Positions 1 to 6,175 of a stretch of DNA of 28,889 nucleotides are shown piece by piece. A program made the translations under genes and the position numbers. The notes beneath the pieces were generated by a model that was not told the origin of the DNA, made no database searches, and worked only from the letters and a program-made list of their open reading frames with translations. The stretch lies in the IMG/VR virus record IMGVR_UViG_3300017989_001665, positions 1 to 28,889 of that record. The stretch is one strand, 5' to 3'. Positions within the stretch are counted from its first letter, which is position 1, and every line of letters begins with the position of its first letter. Source of the stretch: a virus.

Positions 1-2
1 CG

Positions 3-1703
3 GTTTATGCTACGGTAACGGAGAAGGTTAATTTCCGTGTAGTCATGGGTTCTGAAGTCACAGCGCCGGCCACGGATTCAGACAAACCGGCATTGGATTC
101 TGAAGACATACTGGTTGCGGATATTAAAATCGACGAGAACACCGGATCCAACGGCATACAGAATGCGGATATTAATCCTCATAATGGGACCACTATTAAA
201 AACAGGCGTGAGGATTTCATCAGAGATGAGGATGCAAATAAAGCGTGGTCTACTACCAAGGAAGCACTGGCGGAGTTAATACAGCTTTACAGTTCGGGTG
301 GTGGGTCTATTCCGGTGAACATAACTGAAGACTGGCATAATGCAGAATCTCTGAGTTCCGACAATGTGGAAGATGCTATTAATGAGATCATAAACGAGCT
401 GGCGGATGACACTGGAGATACGGCATGTGGTGCTGACAGAATCGGGGCAGATGCAGAGACGGGTTCTCCTGATTCATTGTCTCAGGGCAGCATCAGAGAT
501 CAGCTGGAAGAACTTCTGGACATAGCAAATGCAAGAGTTAGAAAAGATATTGCGGATACCATTACTGCAAATCATACATTGACCAATGGCATTAAGTCAG
601 AGGGCATAATTCAGCTGCTTACGGATGACGCTTTCCTGAAAGGTGCGGACGCTGGAGTGGGCGGCGAAGACAATGTGGTTCCATTAGTCAAGACTGCTAC
701 AAAAAGCAGTGCAACAGGTATCCAGTGGGGAGATGATTATGCCAGTATTATAGATACTTTCAATTGCACATGGGATCAGTCGGGCGGTAAGTTTAAGAGA
801 GAAACAGCATCATTTGATTCTTATGCGGTCATGGTCACGGTTCAGGGAATTGTACTTGCATATAAAAGCAAACAGGATGCGGACCATGCGACCGGATGGG
901 ATAAGGGGATTATTGGTTCAGGTGGCTGGACGAATGCGTCAACCATTGCCAACGGACCAGACGGCAAAGTTACCGAAGTAGGACTTTCGTCCGGTAAGTG
1001 GCTGGCTGTAAATTGCAAATGGGACCCGACATTATTTACTGGTGCTGGCGGCTGGGACATGATTGACGGTTCGGAAGATGCTTATGCCATAAAGACAGAC
1101 GTGGTCGGATATGTTGTTTACTGGAAAGACCATAACAGACTTGATGGCGGTGGCAGTGGCAATGGCGTTTGGAAAGAAGATGATGTTGTTTTCGGAACTG
1201 GCACAGGATCGCCGGAACAGCAGTCATGGAACGGGACATGGTCGTGGGGCGGTCCTGCATCGTCGAGATCTGAAATGCTGTTTAGTTCTTCCGACGGACC
1301 GGAAGTACAGGAAACTCCAGCCGGAGGCGTGATAGTAAAACGCGGTCAGACGGTAAATCTCGGCAGTGTAACCTTATGGCAGAGCAGAGCGTTGGTCGCG
1401 GGCGAGGTAGCGATCATCGAAGCCAAGATCATAGGCATACAAGATGATAATTCTGAAGCAGCTGCATATTGGAAGGTAGGTTCTGTTTATCATAACGGAA
1501 CCAATTTGGTATGGGTGTATGGCAGTGGTGATCAGGAGGTAGTGCCCGAGAAAGAATCTAGCGGTGCTTCTGGGTGGGATGCAAACATATCTTTAAGTTC
1601 TCCGGTTATCCGAATAATCGCACAAGGGAACACCGGTGATACAGTAAACTGGAAGGCCGAGATTAAGGTAACTATCAGACGCAGCAACGAGAGTTGTGCG
1701 TAA
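3..1703 (+). CDS. Tail-fibre-like / receptor-binding structural protein, 5' partial
   Basis: The reading frame is open to the left edge of the window. The first in-frame ATG (position 45) has no ribosome binding site, so I treat the gene as cut at its 5' end; 552 residues follow that ATG. It is rich in Gly, Asp, Asn, Ser and Trp and contains a motif of the type SSDNVEDAINEIINELA (residues 104-120 from the ATG), common in phage fibre and appendage proteins, followed by a short coiled-coil stretch (about 150-170). Two similar segments (about 239-315 and 323-395) share NCxWD, then YA, then VxG and a Lys, suggesting duplicated beta-rich domains. Probable role is a virion surface fibre or host-recognition protein. 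No catalytic motif is visible. The class is inferred from composition, motif and its place upstream of the lysis-type genes. Confidence 0.6.
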   Translation, partial: VYATVTEKVNFRVVMGSEVTAPATDSDKPALDSEDILVADIKIDENTGSNGIQNADINPHNGTTIKNRREDFIRDEDANKAWSTTKEALAELIQLYSSGGGSIPVNITEDWHNAESLSSDNVEDAINEIINELADDTGDTACGADRIGADAETGSPDSLSQGSIRDQLEELLDIANARVRKDIADTITANHTLTNGIKSEGIIQLLTDDAFLKGADAGVGGEDNVVPLVKTATKSSATGIQWGDDYASIIDTFNCTWDQSGGKFKRETASFDSYAVMVTVQGIVLAYKSKQDADHATGWDKGIIGSGGWTNASTIANGPDGKVTEVGLSSGKWLAVNCKWDPTLFTGAGGWDMIDGSEDAYAIKTDVVGYVVYWKDHNRLDGGGSGNGVWKEDDVVFGTGTGSPEQQSWNGTWSWGGPASSRSEMLFSSSDGPEVQETPAGGVIVKRGQTVNLGSVTLWQSRALVAGEVAIIEAKIIGIQDDNSEAAAYWKVGSVYHNGTNLVWVYGSGDQEVVPEKESSGASGWDANISLSSPVIRIIAQGNTGDTVNWKAEIKVTIRRSNESCA

Positions 1704-1713
1704 GGAGATAATA

Positions 1714-1947
1714 ATGTCGAAAAAAGAGAAAGAGCCGAAACGGATAAAGGTTGTGCTGGGTCTTGGTTCCCGTAATAAGAAAGACATACCAAGTGATCCG
1801 AGCATTCAGAAACTAATTACTGAGGATAAGGAAAGAAAAAAGTCTGAGGCTAAGGCAATTGAAAAGGTTCAGGTGGCTCGTGAAAAAAGAGCTGCTATAA
1901 AAACAGAACGAAAAAAGAAAGCTGAAAAGACTAAGACTGAAAAATAA
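1714..1947 (+). CDS. Small Lys/Glu-rich protein of unknown function
   Basis: This 77-residue protein begins MSKKEKEPKRIK and has a long Lys/Glu/Arg-rich C-terminal half predicted to be one charged helix. I place the start at the ATG at 1714 because AAGGAGA lies 7-8 bases upstream; a GTG at 1696 would extend it but would put the Shine-Dalgarno inside the gene. It follows the fibre-like gene by 10 bases and is followed by a hairpin. It could be a small virion or nucleic-acid-associated protein, but nothing in the sequence fixes a function. Confidence 0.6.
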   Translation: MSKKEKEPKRIKVVLGLGSRNKKDIPSDPSIQKLITEDKERKKSEAKAIEKVQVAREKRAAIKTERKKKAEKTKTEK

Positions 1948-1952
1948 AAAAC

Positions 1953-1989
1953 AGCCCGGCTAACCAGAGAGTGAATGATCAGCCGGGCT
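1953..1989 (-). terminator. Hairpin with U-tract on the minus strand (terminator-like)
   Basis: AGCCCGGCT (1953-1961) and AGCCGGGCT (1981-1989) form a perfect 9-bp GC-rich stem with a 19-nt loop. On the + strand the stem is preceded by an A-run and followed by AAAAAGGG, so there is no U-tract for rightward transcripts. Read leftward, the stem is followed by TGTTTTTTATTTTT, the form of a Rho-independent terminator. It could block antisense transcription or act as a bidirectional transcript boundary between the structural and lysis genes. Confidence 0.4.
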
Positions 1990-2033
1990 AAAAAGGGTAA
2001 CGGAGTTAATATAGCAGAAAAAAAATTAATGTC

Positions 2034-2053
2034 TACTCTGGTTAATCAGAGTA
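2034..2053. repeat. Inverted repeat upstream of the membrane-protein cassette
   Basis: TACTCTG (2034-2040) and CAGAGTA (2047-2053) form a perfect 7-bp stem around the loop GTTAAT, ending 25 bases before the holin-like start codon. It may be an operator or a hairpin in the 5' leader of the lysis-type genes. No U-tract follows it, so it is not a canonical terminator. Confidence 0.4.
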
Positions 2054-2078
2054 CACTGAAGACACGGAGGAAAAAACG

Positions 2079-2387
2079 ATGGACTTTTTTGAAATACTTT
2101 TAAGCGTGAATTTCCTTTTACTGGCTGCAGGAGCCGGAGTAATTCTGGAGATACTGAGAAAGGTTCTCCCTGATAAAATCGAAAAGCACAAAGTGTTTAA
2201 GATAATCCTTCCTTTACTGCCATTCATTCTGGCAACAGCCGGTTCTTTTATTCCGGGATTAAGCCCTGCGGAAAATCTGGCACAGTCGGTCGTGTTTGGA
2301 TTACTGGCCGGCGCTTTGGCTGGATCTGTTTATCCGGCAGTTAAACGATTTATTAAAATGTTCGTAAAGAATAAGGCAGCGGAATGA
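2079..2387 (+). CDS. Holin-like small membrane protein
   Basis: A 102-residue protein with three hydrophobic segments (about 7-26, 40-58 and 68-87) separated by a charged loop (RKVLPDKIEKHK) and a Gly/Pro-containing turn, ending in a basic tail. Small size, two or three membrane spans, a basic C-terminus and the neighbouring membrane/coiled-coil genes fit a phage holin or other inner-membrane lysis protein. The start is supported by CGGAGG 8-9 bases upstream. The gene overlaps the next by ATGA. No endolysin is adjacent; the nearest candidates are at 24.1-25.6 kb, so holin is an inference from topology. Confidence 0.5.
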   Translation: MDFFEILLSVNFLLLAAGAGVILEILRKVLPDKIEKHKVFKIILPLLPFILATAGSFIPGLSPAENLAQSVVFGLLAGALAGSVYPAVKRFIKMFVKNKAAE

Positions 2388-2707
2388 TTCCGTGGATTAC
2401 AGTTCTTAAGATTGTCGGCGTGCTGGGCGGCGTGGCAATCCTGATAGCGGTCATTAGGAATCTATGCAGACGATTCGGCTGGTTTGGTTCAGGTGGGAAA
2501 GTTACTGCGGACGATGCAAAAGAGGCATTGAAAATTCTGGAAGATGCCGTGGAGAAACATGATAAGGACAGGGACGCTATAAATTCCAGTCACACGGAAA
2601 AAAAGAAAGCTGCAAAAGCTGCCTTGGAGAAGATTCGTAATGAATCAAATAAAAAGAGTCTGGAAGATGTACTCAACAGGTCACATAAAATACGCCGCGG
2701 TCGTTAG
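2384..2707 (+). CDS. Single-pass membrane protein with charged coiled-coil tail
   Basis: A 107-residue protein with one N-terminal membrane segment (about residues 3-24) followed by NLCRRFGW and then a long charged helix (about 41-100). Size, architecture, position after a holin-like gene and overlap with the next gene resemble an Rz-type inner-membrane spanin. However, the Arg pair directly after the membrane segment would favour a cytoplasmic C-terminus, which argues against a classic i-spanin. It starts by ATGA overlap with the preceding gene, suggesting translational coupling. Confidence 0.45.
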   Translation: MIPWITVLKIVGVLGGVAILIAVIRNLCRRFGWFGSGGKVTADDAKEALKILEDAVEKHDKDRDAINSSHTEKKKAAKAALEKIRNESNKKSLEDVLNRSHKIRRGR

Positions 2708-3212
2708 TTGTTTCATAGCGATTATTCTGGCGGCACAGAATTCATATGCGGATGACCAGTGCAAGGTGCAGGACTACGAGTCGGACAGAGAGCCGGATTT
2801 CAAGTGTCCTTCTCCGGGCGAACTGGAATTGCTCGGACATGTAGACCTCGAGCGTCCTGTTGTTTTGAAGGAAGGCGATATTGCTCCATATGAAGGAGCC
2901 TTATATACGAAGGCGGCGATCATCGAAACAGATTTGCAGATAATGGCACTGCGGCAGTTACGATGGCTGGACGGATGGAAAAGGCGACGGCTTCATCTGG
3001 CGGATACTGAGCTACGCAGATCAATGCACGATGCCAAGCTGGTTATAGCGGAAGCGGAAATACTTTCACTGAAACAGGAGAACAGCAGGTTGAGCGAGGA
3101 GGCGGAAGTGCAATGGTATGAGGAGCCGGTATTATGGCTGGCGGTGGGCACGGTTATTGGCGCGGTTCTCGGTGGGGGAATCGGTTACGGATATTCTCTG
3201 ATTTCACGTTAA
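2640..3212 (+). CDS. Exported spanin-like protein with C-terminal membrane anchor
   Basis: A 190-residue protein with a basic N-terminus, a hydrophobic stretch (about 19-33) and a likely signal-peptidase site after SYA (residue 37), a polar domain with Cys, a charged helical region (about 110-155) and a C-terminal Gly-rich membrane segment (about 164-186). Signal at one end, coiled coil in the middle and transmembrane segment at the other resembles a unimolecular spanin, although the only lipobox-like string (VVSC, 21-24) precedes the hydrophobic core and is unconvincing. GGAGAAG lies about 8 bases before the ATG. It overlaps the upstream gene by 68 bases in another frame, reminiscent of Rz/Rz1 nesting. 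Confidence 0.5.
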   Translation: MNQIKRVWKMYSTGHIKYAAVVSCFIAIILAAQNSYADDQCKVQDYESDREPDFKCPSPGELELLGHVDLERPVVLKEGDIAPYEGALYTKAAIIETDLQIMALRQLRWLDGWKRRRLHLADTELRRSMHDAKLVIAEAEILSLKQENSRLSEEAEVQWYEEPVLWLAVGTVIGAVLGGGIGYGYSLISR

Positions 3213-3246
3213 AAAACACGGAAAAACCAAGGAAATAGCGGCATTT

Positions 3247-3266
3247 ATTCCGTAACTATGCGGAAT
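3247..3266 (+). terminator. Weak hairpin after the lysis-type genes
   Basis: ATTCCG (3247-3252) and CGGAAT (3261-3266) form a 6-bp stem with an 8-nt loop, 35 bases after the spanin-like stop. There is a CTTTTT run about 20 bases downstream but none directly after the stem. It may be a weak terminator or an operator next to the promoter that follows. Confidence 0.25.
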
Positions 3267-3303
3267 CATTAGGGAACTTTCTGTCTTTTTATGTCGATTT
3301 TCC

Positions 3304-3333
3304 TTGATACCAATATAGAATATAATTTATACT
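3304..3333 (+). promoter_or_regulatory. Sigma70-type promoter of the accessory operon
   Basis: TTGATA (3304-3309) matches the -35 consensus at 5 of 6 positions and TATACT (3328-3333) matches the -10 consensus at 5 of 6, with an 18-bp spacer. The AT-rich spacer and the location 22 bases before the start codon of the first accessory gene fit an early phage promoter. The predicted start near 3340 would leave a very short leader containing only the Shine-Dalgarno AAAGGAGG. Confidence 0.55.
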
Positions 3334-3354
3334 TAAAATAAAGGAGGCAGCACG

Positions 3355-3732
3355 ATGAAACTAATAAATAAAAAACACTACATTAACAAGGACGCGGCAA
3401 TTGGGAAACTGAAGAAGGACCTGATGTCTCTTTTATTCGTGAATCCATTTTGCAGATTGGAAGCAAAATTCACGAGAGACGGCTGGCGGTGCGTGGTTGT
3501 TGAAAAAGGCAACGTTATAAAGCGCCCAAGAATTGAGACTGTCGAAGCACTTGCAAGAGCCGGTTACCTGAAGGCGGACAGGCTGGACCCGGATAAAAAG
3601 AAATCTTATCTGTACAATCCGACGGAAAAACTTTTCCGGAAAGTTCTCAAACTTCAGCACAAGGCAGCGGGCCCGGCGGATGTGTTCGATGCAATGATGA
3701 GGAGGTCAGCGACTTTTAATCTGTATGCTTAA
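3355..3732 (+). CDS. Unknown basic protein, first gene of the accessory operon
   Basis: A 125-residue Lys/Arg-rich protein, predicted mixed alpha/beta, preceded by AAAGGAGGCAGC. I recognise no family. It has one Cys near residue 33 and one in the GWRCVVVE strand, but no paired zinc motif. It is the first gene after the promoter at 3304-3333, and its stop codon lies inside the outer stem of a large hairpin (3729-3780), so the end of translation and the RNA structure are physically linked. A nucleic-acid-binding role is possible from the charge alone. Confidence 0.6.
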   Translation: MKLINKKHYINKDAAIGKLKKDLMSLLFVNPFCRLEAKFTRDGWRCVVVEKGNVIKRPRIETVEALARAGYLKADRLDPDKKKSYLYNPTEKLFRKVLKLQHKAAGPADVFDAMMRRSATFNLYA

Positions 3733-3780
3733 TCAATGATGACTGCCTATCGGCAACGGTAGGCAGAGATGATTGATTAA
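3729..3780 (+). ncRNA. Bulged hairpin H1 (member of a three-copy family)
   Basis: Outer stem TTAATCAAT (3729-3737)/ATTGATTAA (3772-3780) is 9 perfect pairs. A 5/5 internal loop (GATGA and AGATG) leads to a 9-bp inner stem CTGCCTATC (3743-3751)/GGTAGGCAG (3758-3766) closed by the loop GGCAAC. The overall architecture and the core CAACGGTAGG recur at 3973-4031 and 9771-9821. No U-tract follows, so it is not a simple terminator. The stop codon of the upstream gene is inside the outer stem. Confidence 0.6.
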
Positions 3781-3972
3781 TCACTGTTCTTTGAAATGCG
3801 AATCGGAACGAAGACATCAGCTTCCAAGAAAAATGTCCCGTTCCACTTTTAACAATTCTTGGCGAGTATCAAAGCGGCCAGAAAAACTGAGGCAAAAAGT
3901 AAGACCTCTTAAACAAATCCTTACCGGATGGCGGCGATACTTTTCCTAGCCGACAGGCAAAACGGAAAGCCA

Positions 3973-4031
3973 GCTTAATTGTTGTTAGAGTGCATCATTG
4001 GTAGATGGTGCACTCAATAGAATGATTAAGC
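3973..4031 (+). ncRNA. Bulged hairpin H2 (same family as H1 and H3)
   Basis: Outer stem GCTTAATTGTT (3973-3983)/AATGATTAAGC (4021-4031) forms 11 pairs including two wobbles. A 4/5 internal loop (GTTA and AATAG) leads to a 12-bp inner stem GAGTGCATCATT (3988-3999)/GATGGTGCACTC (4004-4015) with loop GGTA. The core CATTGGTAGA aligns with CAACGGTAGG in H1 and CAATGGTAGG in H3. It ends 62 bases before the HNH start and closes the structured segment on its 3' side. Confidence 0.6.
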
Positions 4032-4045
4032 GAGCAAAAAAAAAA

Positions 4046-4058
4046 CGTCCACCACCAG
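4046..4058. repeat. CGTCCACCACC repeat, copy 1
   Basis: CGTCCACCACCAG follows a CGAGC-A10 stretch in the leader of the HNH gene. The same 11-13 bases occur at 7942-7954 and 19763-19773. See the finding on this repeat. Confidence 0.5.
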
Positions 4059-4093
4059 ATCATAAAAAACAGATTAAAAAAAAGGAGGCGACC

Positions 4094-4489
4094 ATGAATA
4101 GGAAAGAAAAGAATCAAGGCATGAATTGGGTTAGGCAGTCAACAAGGTTGGCTATCTATCTCAGAGACGGACTTGCTTGTGCGTATTGCGGCGACTCATT
4201 GGAACAAGGCGCACAGCTCACGTTGGATCATTTGAAGCCGCATTCGAAAGGCGGAACGAATGAGGCGAAGAATTTAGTAACGTGTTGCCATAGGTGCAAC
4301 AGTGCACGCGGCAACAGGCCGGTGAAAACATTTTGCAAGACGGTAGCCGAGTATCTTAATCACGATGCGGATCCGGATGAGATTCTCAAGCATGTCAGGC
4401 GGACAGCTCGCAGGCAGTTACCACGGAAGGAAGCACGCAAGCTGATAAAGCGCAGAGGTTCCGTGGCGAGAGTACTGGCGAGAATGTAA
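4094..4489 (+). CDS. HNH homing-type endonuclease
   Basis: A 131-residue HNH-family nuclease that nicks or cuts DNA with a metal-bound His/Asn centre. C29-x2-C32 (CAYC) and C65-x2-C68 (CHRC) form the zinc site, the DH pair of TLDHLKP is at 45-46 and N60 lies in KNLVTCCHRCN. The C-terminal third is strongly basic and probably binds DNA. The start at 4094 is chosen because AAAGGAGGCG is 7 bases upstream; a longer frame from 3998 would run through hairpin H2 and has no ribosome binding site. It lies directly downstream of the structured RNA segment, as homing endonucleases often lie next to introns or RNA elements. The alternative is an ordinary free-standing phage HNH. Confidence 0.85.
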   Translation: MNRKEKNQGMNWVRQSTRLAIYLRDGLACAYCGDSLEQGAQLTLDHLKPHSKGGTNEAKNLVTCCHRCNSARGNRPVKTFCKTVAEYLNHDADPDEILKHVRRTARRQLPRKEARKLIKRRGSVARVLARM

Positions 4490-4528
4490 GCGAATAAAAA
4501 AATGTAAACCATAAAAAGGAGGCGAGTT

Positions 4529-4882
4529 ATGAGAATTAATTACACATGCAAAAAATGCGGTCAGATAATTCCGAAGAAAGATATTGATGAATTTCAGGAT
4601 GGATTGAAATGCGGCGGTGATCCTGAATGGGATTGTATTCCTGCATGGTGTGGTGATTGTGCTGAAAAATGTTCGGCTGGCTCGGCAGAGCCGTATGATG
4701 AAATACAGGAAAAGAATCCTGTAAAATCATATTTGGCGGACATCAAATACAATGTAGATTTACTTCTGGCAGATAAGGATTTCATGGAAAACTTTGAAGA
4801 CAGCGAGCATGTTGTTACGGAACTGGAGAAGGCCAGAAAGATACTTTGCAATGTATGGGATTACATTGGTGAGAGAAAATAA
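4529..4882 (+). CDS. Small zinc-ribbon protein
   Basis: A 117-residue protein with an N-terminal Cys-rich module (residues 1-47): CKKC near the start and CGDC after IPAWC, with further Cys between. The module closely matches the C-terminus of the protein at 7566-7934: both have CxxCG, then an acidic strand, a D-G pair, IP-x-xC and DCAE. The rest (about 60-117) is an acidic helical domain without a recognised family. The gene starts after AAAAAGGAGGCGAG. Probable role is a small regulatory or protein-binding phage factor; the zinc binding is inferred from Cys spacing. Confidence 0.6.
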   Translation: MRINYTCKKCGQIIPKKDIDEFQDGLKCGGDPEWDCIPAWCGDCAEKCSAGSAEPYDEIQEKNPVKSYLADIKYNVDLLLADKDFMENFEDSEHVVTELEKARKILCNVWDYIGERK

Positions 4883-4896
4883 AGGAGATCAGAACA

Positions 4897-5091
4897 ATGA
4901 AAAAAGCAATAAAGAAAATAAAAGTTAATTCAATGGGTGAGGCGCACAAAATAGCAATGGCGGTTGCTTTTAATTCTGGCAGGACAATCGAGGCCAGAGA
5001 AATGTTCGGCTGCTTTTTAATAATAAAAAATTCAGAGACTGTTTTGGCCATAGTTGGGGTTGGTCAAAAAAGTAAAGGAGATGTACAATGA
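4897..5091 (+). CDS. Small unknown protein
   Basis: A 64-residue alpha/beta protein with a basic start (MKKAIKKIKVNSMGE), a helix (about 13-25), and a hydrophobic strand region FGCFLIIKNSETVLAIVGVG. AAAGGAG lies 10-12 bases upstream. It overlaps the next gene by ATGA, indicating coupled translation. I do not recognise the family. Confidence 0.6.
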   Translation: MKKAIKKIKVNSMGEAHKIAMAVAFNSGRTIEAREMFGCFLIIKNSETVLAIVGVGQKSKGDVQ

Positions 5092-5321
5092 GTAAAATAG
5101 AAACCGACAGAAGAGAAATACTGGACGCTATTCATGCATTGGAATACGCAAATGAAAACGATTATGCATTGGATGGCATTACAGACGAAGATGTAAAAAA
5201 TTTCAGAGCTGTAGGCGGGGCAATATTTGAACTGAGAAAAAATTCTGCTGTTCGGAATTTATGCAGGAGCTTGAATCTCAGCATGGAAGACGTTCTGAAC
5301 ATTGCCATAAGATTTATGTGA
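5088..5321 (+). CDS. Small helical protein, NENDY/GITD family
   Basis: A 77-residue acidic helical protein. Its core matches the N-terminal half of the protein at 7566-7934: both have NENDY, then GITD, an FR motif, a Gly, and near the end L-x-LNLS-x-E-x-V-x-x-IA. I infer a common ancestor and call it a local paralogous domain; the LNLS-helix part resembles a small helix-turn-helix, but this is weak. It is coupled to the upstream gene by ATGA (AAAGGAG 7-9 bases before the start). Function unknown. Confidence 0.6.
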   Translation: MSKIETDRREILDAIHALEYANENDYALDGITDEDVKNFRAVGGAIFELRKNSAVRNLCRSLNLSMEDVLNIAIRFM

Positions 5322-5329
5322 GCGATGCA

Positions 5330-5509
5330 ATGACAAACAGGAAAGGTAAAATAAGGAAAGTAAAAATAACCAATCAAAGGCGAGCGAAGTGTTTCTACTG
5401 CAAGCGCACGGAACCAAGCTCAAAACGACTTCGAGAATTTGAAGCAATGCCGGACGAAGAATTCGACAGATTTTATTGCGGATGCCGGGATCCTGTTTCT
5501 AGACGATAA
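5330..5509 (+). CDS. Small Cys-containing basic protein
   Basis: A 59-residue basic protein with CFYC and CGC clusters that could bind one zinc ion, separated by an acidic stretch (EFEAMPDEEFDRFY). I start it at the ATG at 5330, 8 bases after the previous stop, instead of the in-frame ATG at 5261 that would lie inside the upstream gene. The Shine-Dalgarno is poor, so translation may depend on coupling. It is the least certain of the small genes here. Confidence 0.45.
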   Translation: MTNRKGKIRKVKITNQRRAKCFYCKRTEPSSKRLREFEAMPDEEFDRFYCGCRDPVSRR

Positions 5510-5546
5510 CCTTTTTTCAATCAGAAATAATTTTATAGCCAAGCGA

Positions 5547-5592
5547 AAGCCGGAACATTGTTTCCGGCTTGTCGGAGTGTGGCGACTCCGGC
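5547..5592 (+). ncRNA. Tandem back-to-back hairpins
   Basis: AAGCCGGAA (5547-5555)/TTCCGGCTT (5562-5570) is a perfect 9-bp stem with loop CATTGT. With no spacer it is followed by GTCGGAGT (5571-5578)/ACTCCGGC (5585-5592), an 8-bp stem with loop GTGGCG. The two could stack coaxially. CTGATGAG (5593-5600) and CGAAA (5605-5609) follow. The element fills the gap between the stop at 5509 and the gene at 5624 and has no U-tract. Confidence 0.5.
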
Positions 5593-5623
5593 CTGATGAG
5601 CAGCCGAAAAAAAGAGGTGAGCT

Positions 5624-5827
5624 ATGAAAAACAAAAAGGCGAAAAAGAAACTGAATGAGGCGGAACGAGAGTACAGCAAAGTACTTCGGACATATTCCGA
5701 TACGATGCTGGCCGAAACGATTGAGACGCTTGTGAGAGAGCACAAGAATCTCAGGATGAAAAAGACCATGGCAATTCATGAAGCACAGCGGCGTGGTTTT
5801 GCTGGCATTTGCCAGTCAAAAAAATAG
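5624..5827 (+). CDS. Small basic helical protein
   Basis: A 67-residue Lys/Arg/Glu-rich protein predicted to be two helices (about 5-22 and 25-58). AAAGAGGTGAGCT precedes the start. It follows the tandem hairpins, which lie in its leader. I recognise no family. Confidence 0.55.
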   Translation: MKNKKAKKKLNEAEREYSKVLRTYSDTMLAETIETLVREHKNLRMKKTMAIHEAQRRGFAGICQSKK

Positions 5828-5836
5828 GAGGCGAAA

Positions 5837-6106
5837 ATGAAGGGCAAAATTAAAATCGAATCGTTGAAGCGGTTCTTAGCAGTGAAGGTGGACGAGGCAA
5901 CGTTACAATCGGATGAGTATCGCAAAAAGGGCGAACACAAGGCGGCAGATATAGCGCATGGCCGGACGGATGCTTATGTGTATTTGTTCGATTTGTTTTT
6001 AAGAATTGATGATGCTGAGAATCCGGACAGTGATTTGAATCATCGAGTGCAGACAATATCTGCACAGATAAGGAGATTACAAAATGAAAAAGCGAAAGGG
6101 ATCTAA
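5837..6106 (+). CDS. Small helical protein of unknown function
   Basis: An 89-residue largely helical protein with AGGAGGCGAAA before the start. It has a His/Arg-containing centre (EHKAADIAHGRTDAY) and an acidic loop (DDAENPDSD). No family recognised. Its 3' end overlaps a 22-codon open frame with its own Shine-Dalgarno. Confidence 0.55.
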   Translation: MKGKIKIESLKRFLAVKVDEATLQSDEYRKKGEHKAADIAHGRTDAYVYLFDLFLRIDDAENPDSDLNHRVQTISAQIRRLQNEKAKGI

Positions 6107-6152
6107 TAAACCGAAGCCGATTAGCAATGAGGACGTCAAACATTGGGCGTAG
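6084..6152 (+). CDS. Possible 22-residue basic peptide
   Basis: ATG at 6084 opens a 22-codon frame (begins MKKRKGSNKPKP, ends HWA) preceded by AAGGAGA with about 8 bases spacing. It overlaps the end of the previous gene by 23 bases. The arrangement matches other coupled genes here, so it may be a real micropeptide, but length alone cannot prove it. Confidence 0.3.
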   Translation: MKKRKGSNKPKPISNEDVKHWA

Positions 6153-6175
6153 CCAAATAAAAAAGAGGGTGAATC

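Larger units (their letters stand above)
3733..4093 (+). ncRNA. Candidate structured non-coding RNA with two pseudoknots
   Basis: These 361 nt carry no plausible gene. Between hairpins H1 and H2, GGAACG/CGTTCC (3805-3810, 3839-3844) and GACAT/ATGTC (3813-3817, 3833-3837) form a stem whose loop contains CCAAGAA (3824-3830), fully complementary to TTCTTGG (3856-3862): an H-type pseudoknot. Next, GAGTATC (3864-3870) pairs with GATACTT (3936-3942) and encloses GAGG (3889-3892)/CCTC (3905-3908), interleaved with GTAAG (3899-3903)/CTTAC (3920-3924), a second pseudoknot with A-rich linkers. TTTCC/GGAAA (3942-3946, 3964-3968) may add a third helix. This dense nesting suggests a functional RNA, a ribozyme or a leader of the downstream HNH gene. 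I recognise no known RNA family. Confidence 0.5.

Noticed and set aside
3743-3766. Integron attC site suggested by GCCTA...TAGGC in H1
   Set aside because: The boxes lie in the inner stem, not at the ends, and there is no integrase gene.
3973-4031. tRNA or tRNA-like element suggested by GGTAGA and GTTAGAG in H2
   Set aside because: No acceptor stem, anticodon arm or T-loop can be formed.
3998-4093. Longer start for the HNH gene
   Set aside because: The extra codons run through hairpin H2 and an A-rich tract, with no Shine-Dalgarno. The start at 4094 has AAAGGAGGCG.
3733-4093. tmRNA or group I intron
   Set aside because: No tRNA-like ends, tag reading frame or T-loop, and none of the conserved intron core strings that I could recognise. 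The interrupted gene expected for an intron is also missing.
5593-5609. Hammerhead ribozyme
   Set aside because: CTGATGAG and CGAAA are present and a stem I can be drawn, but stem II has a single pair and stem III cannot form.
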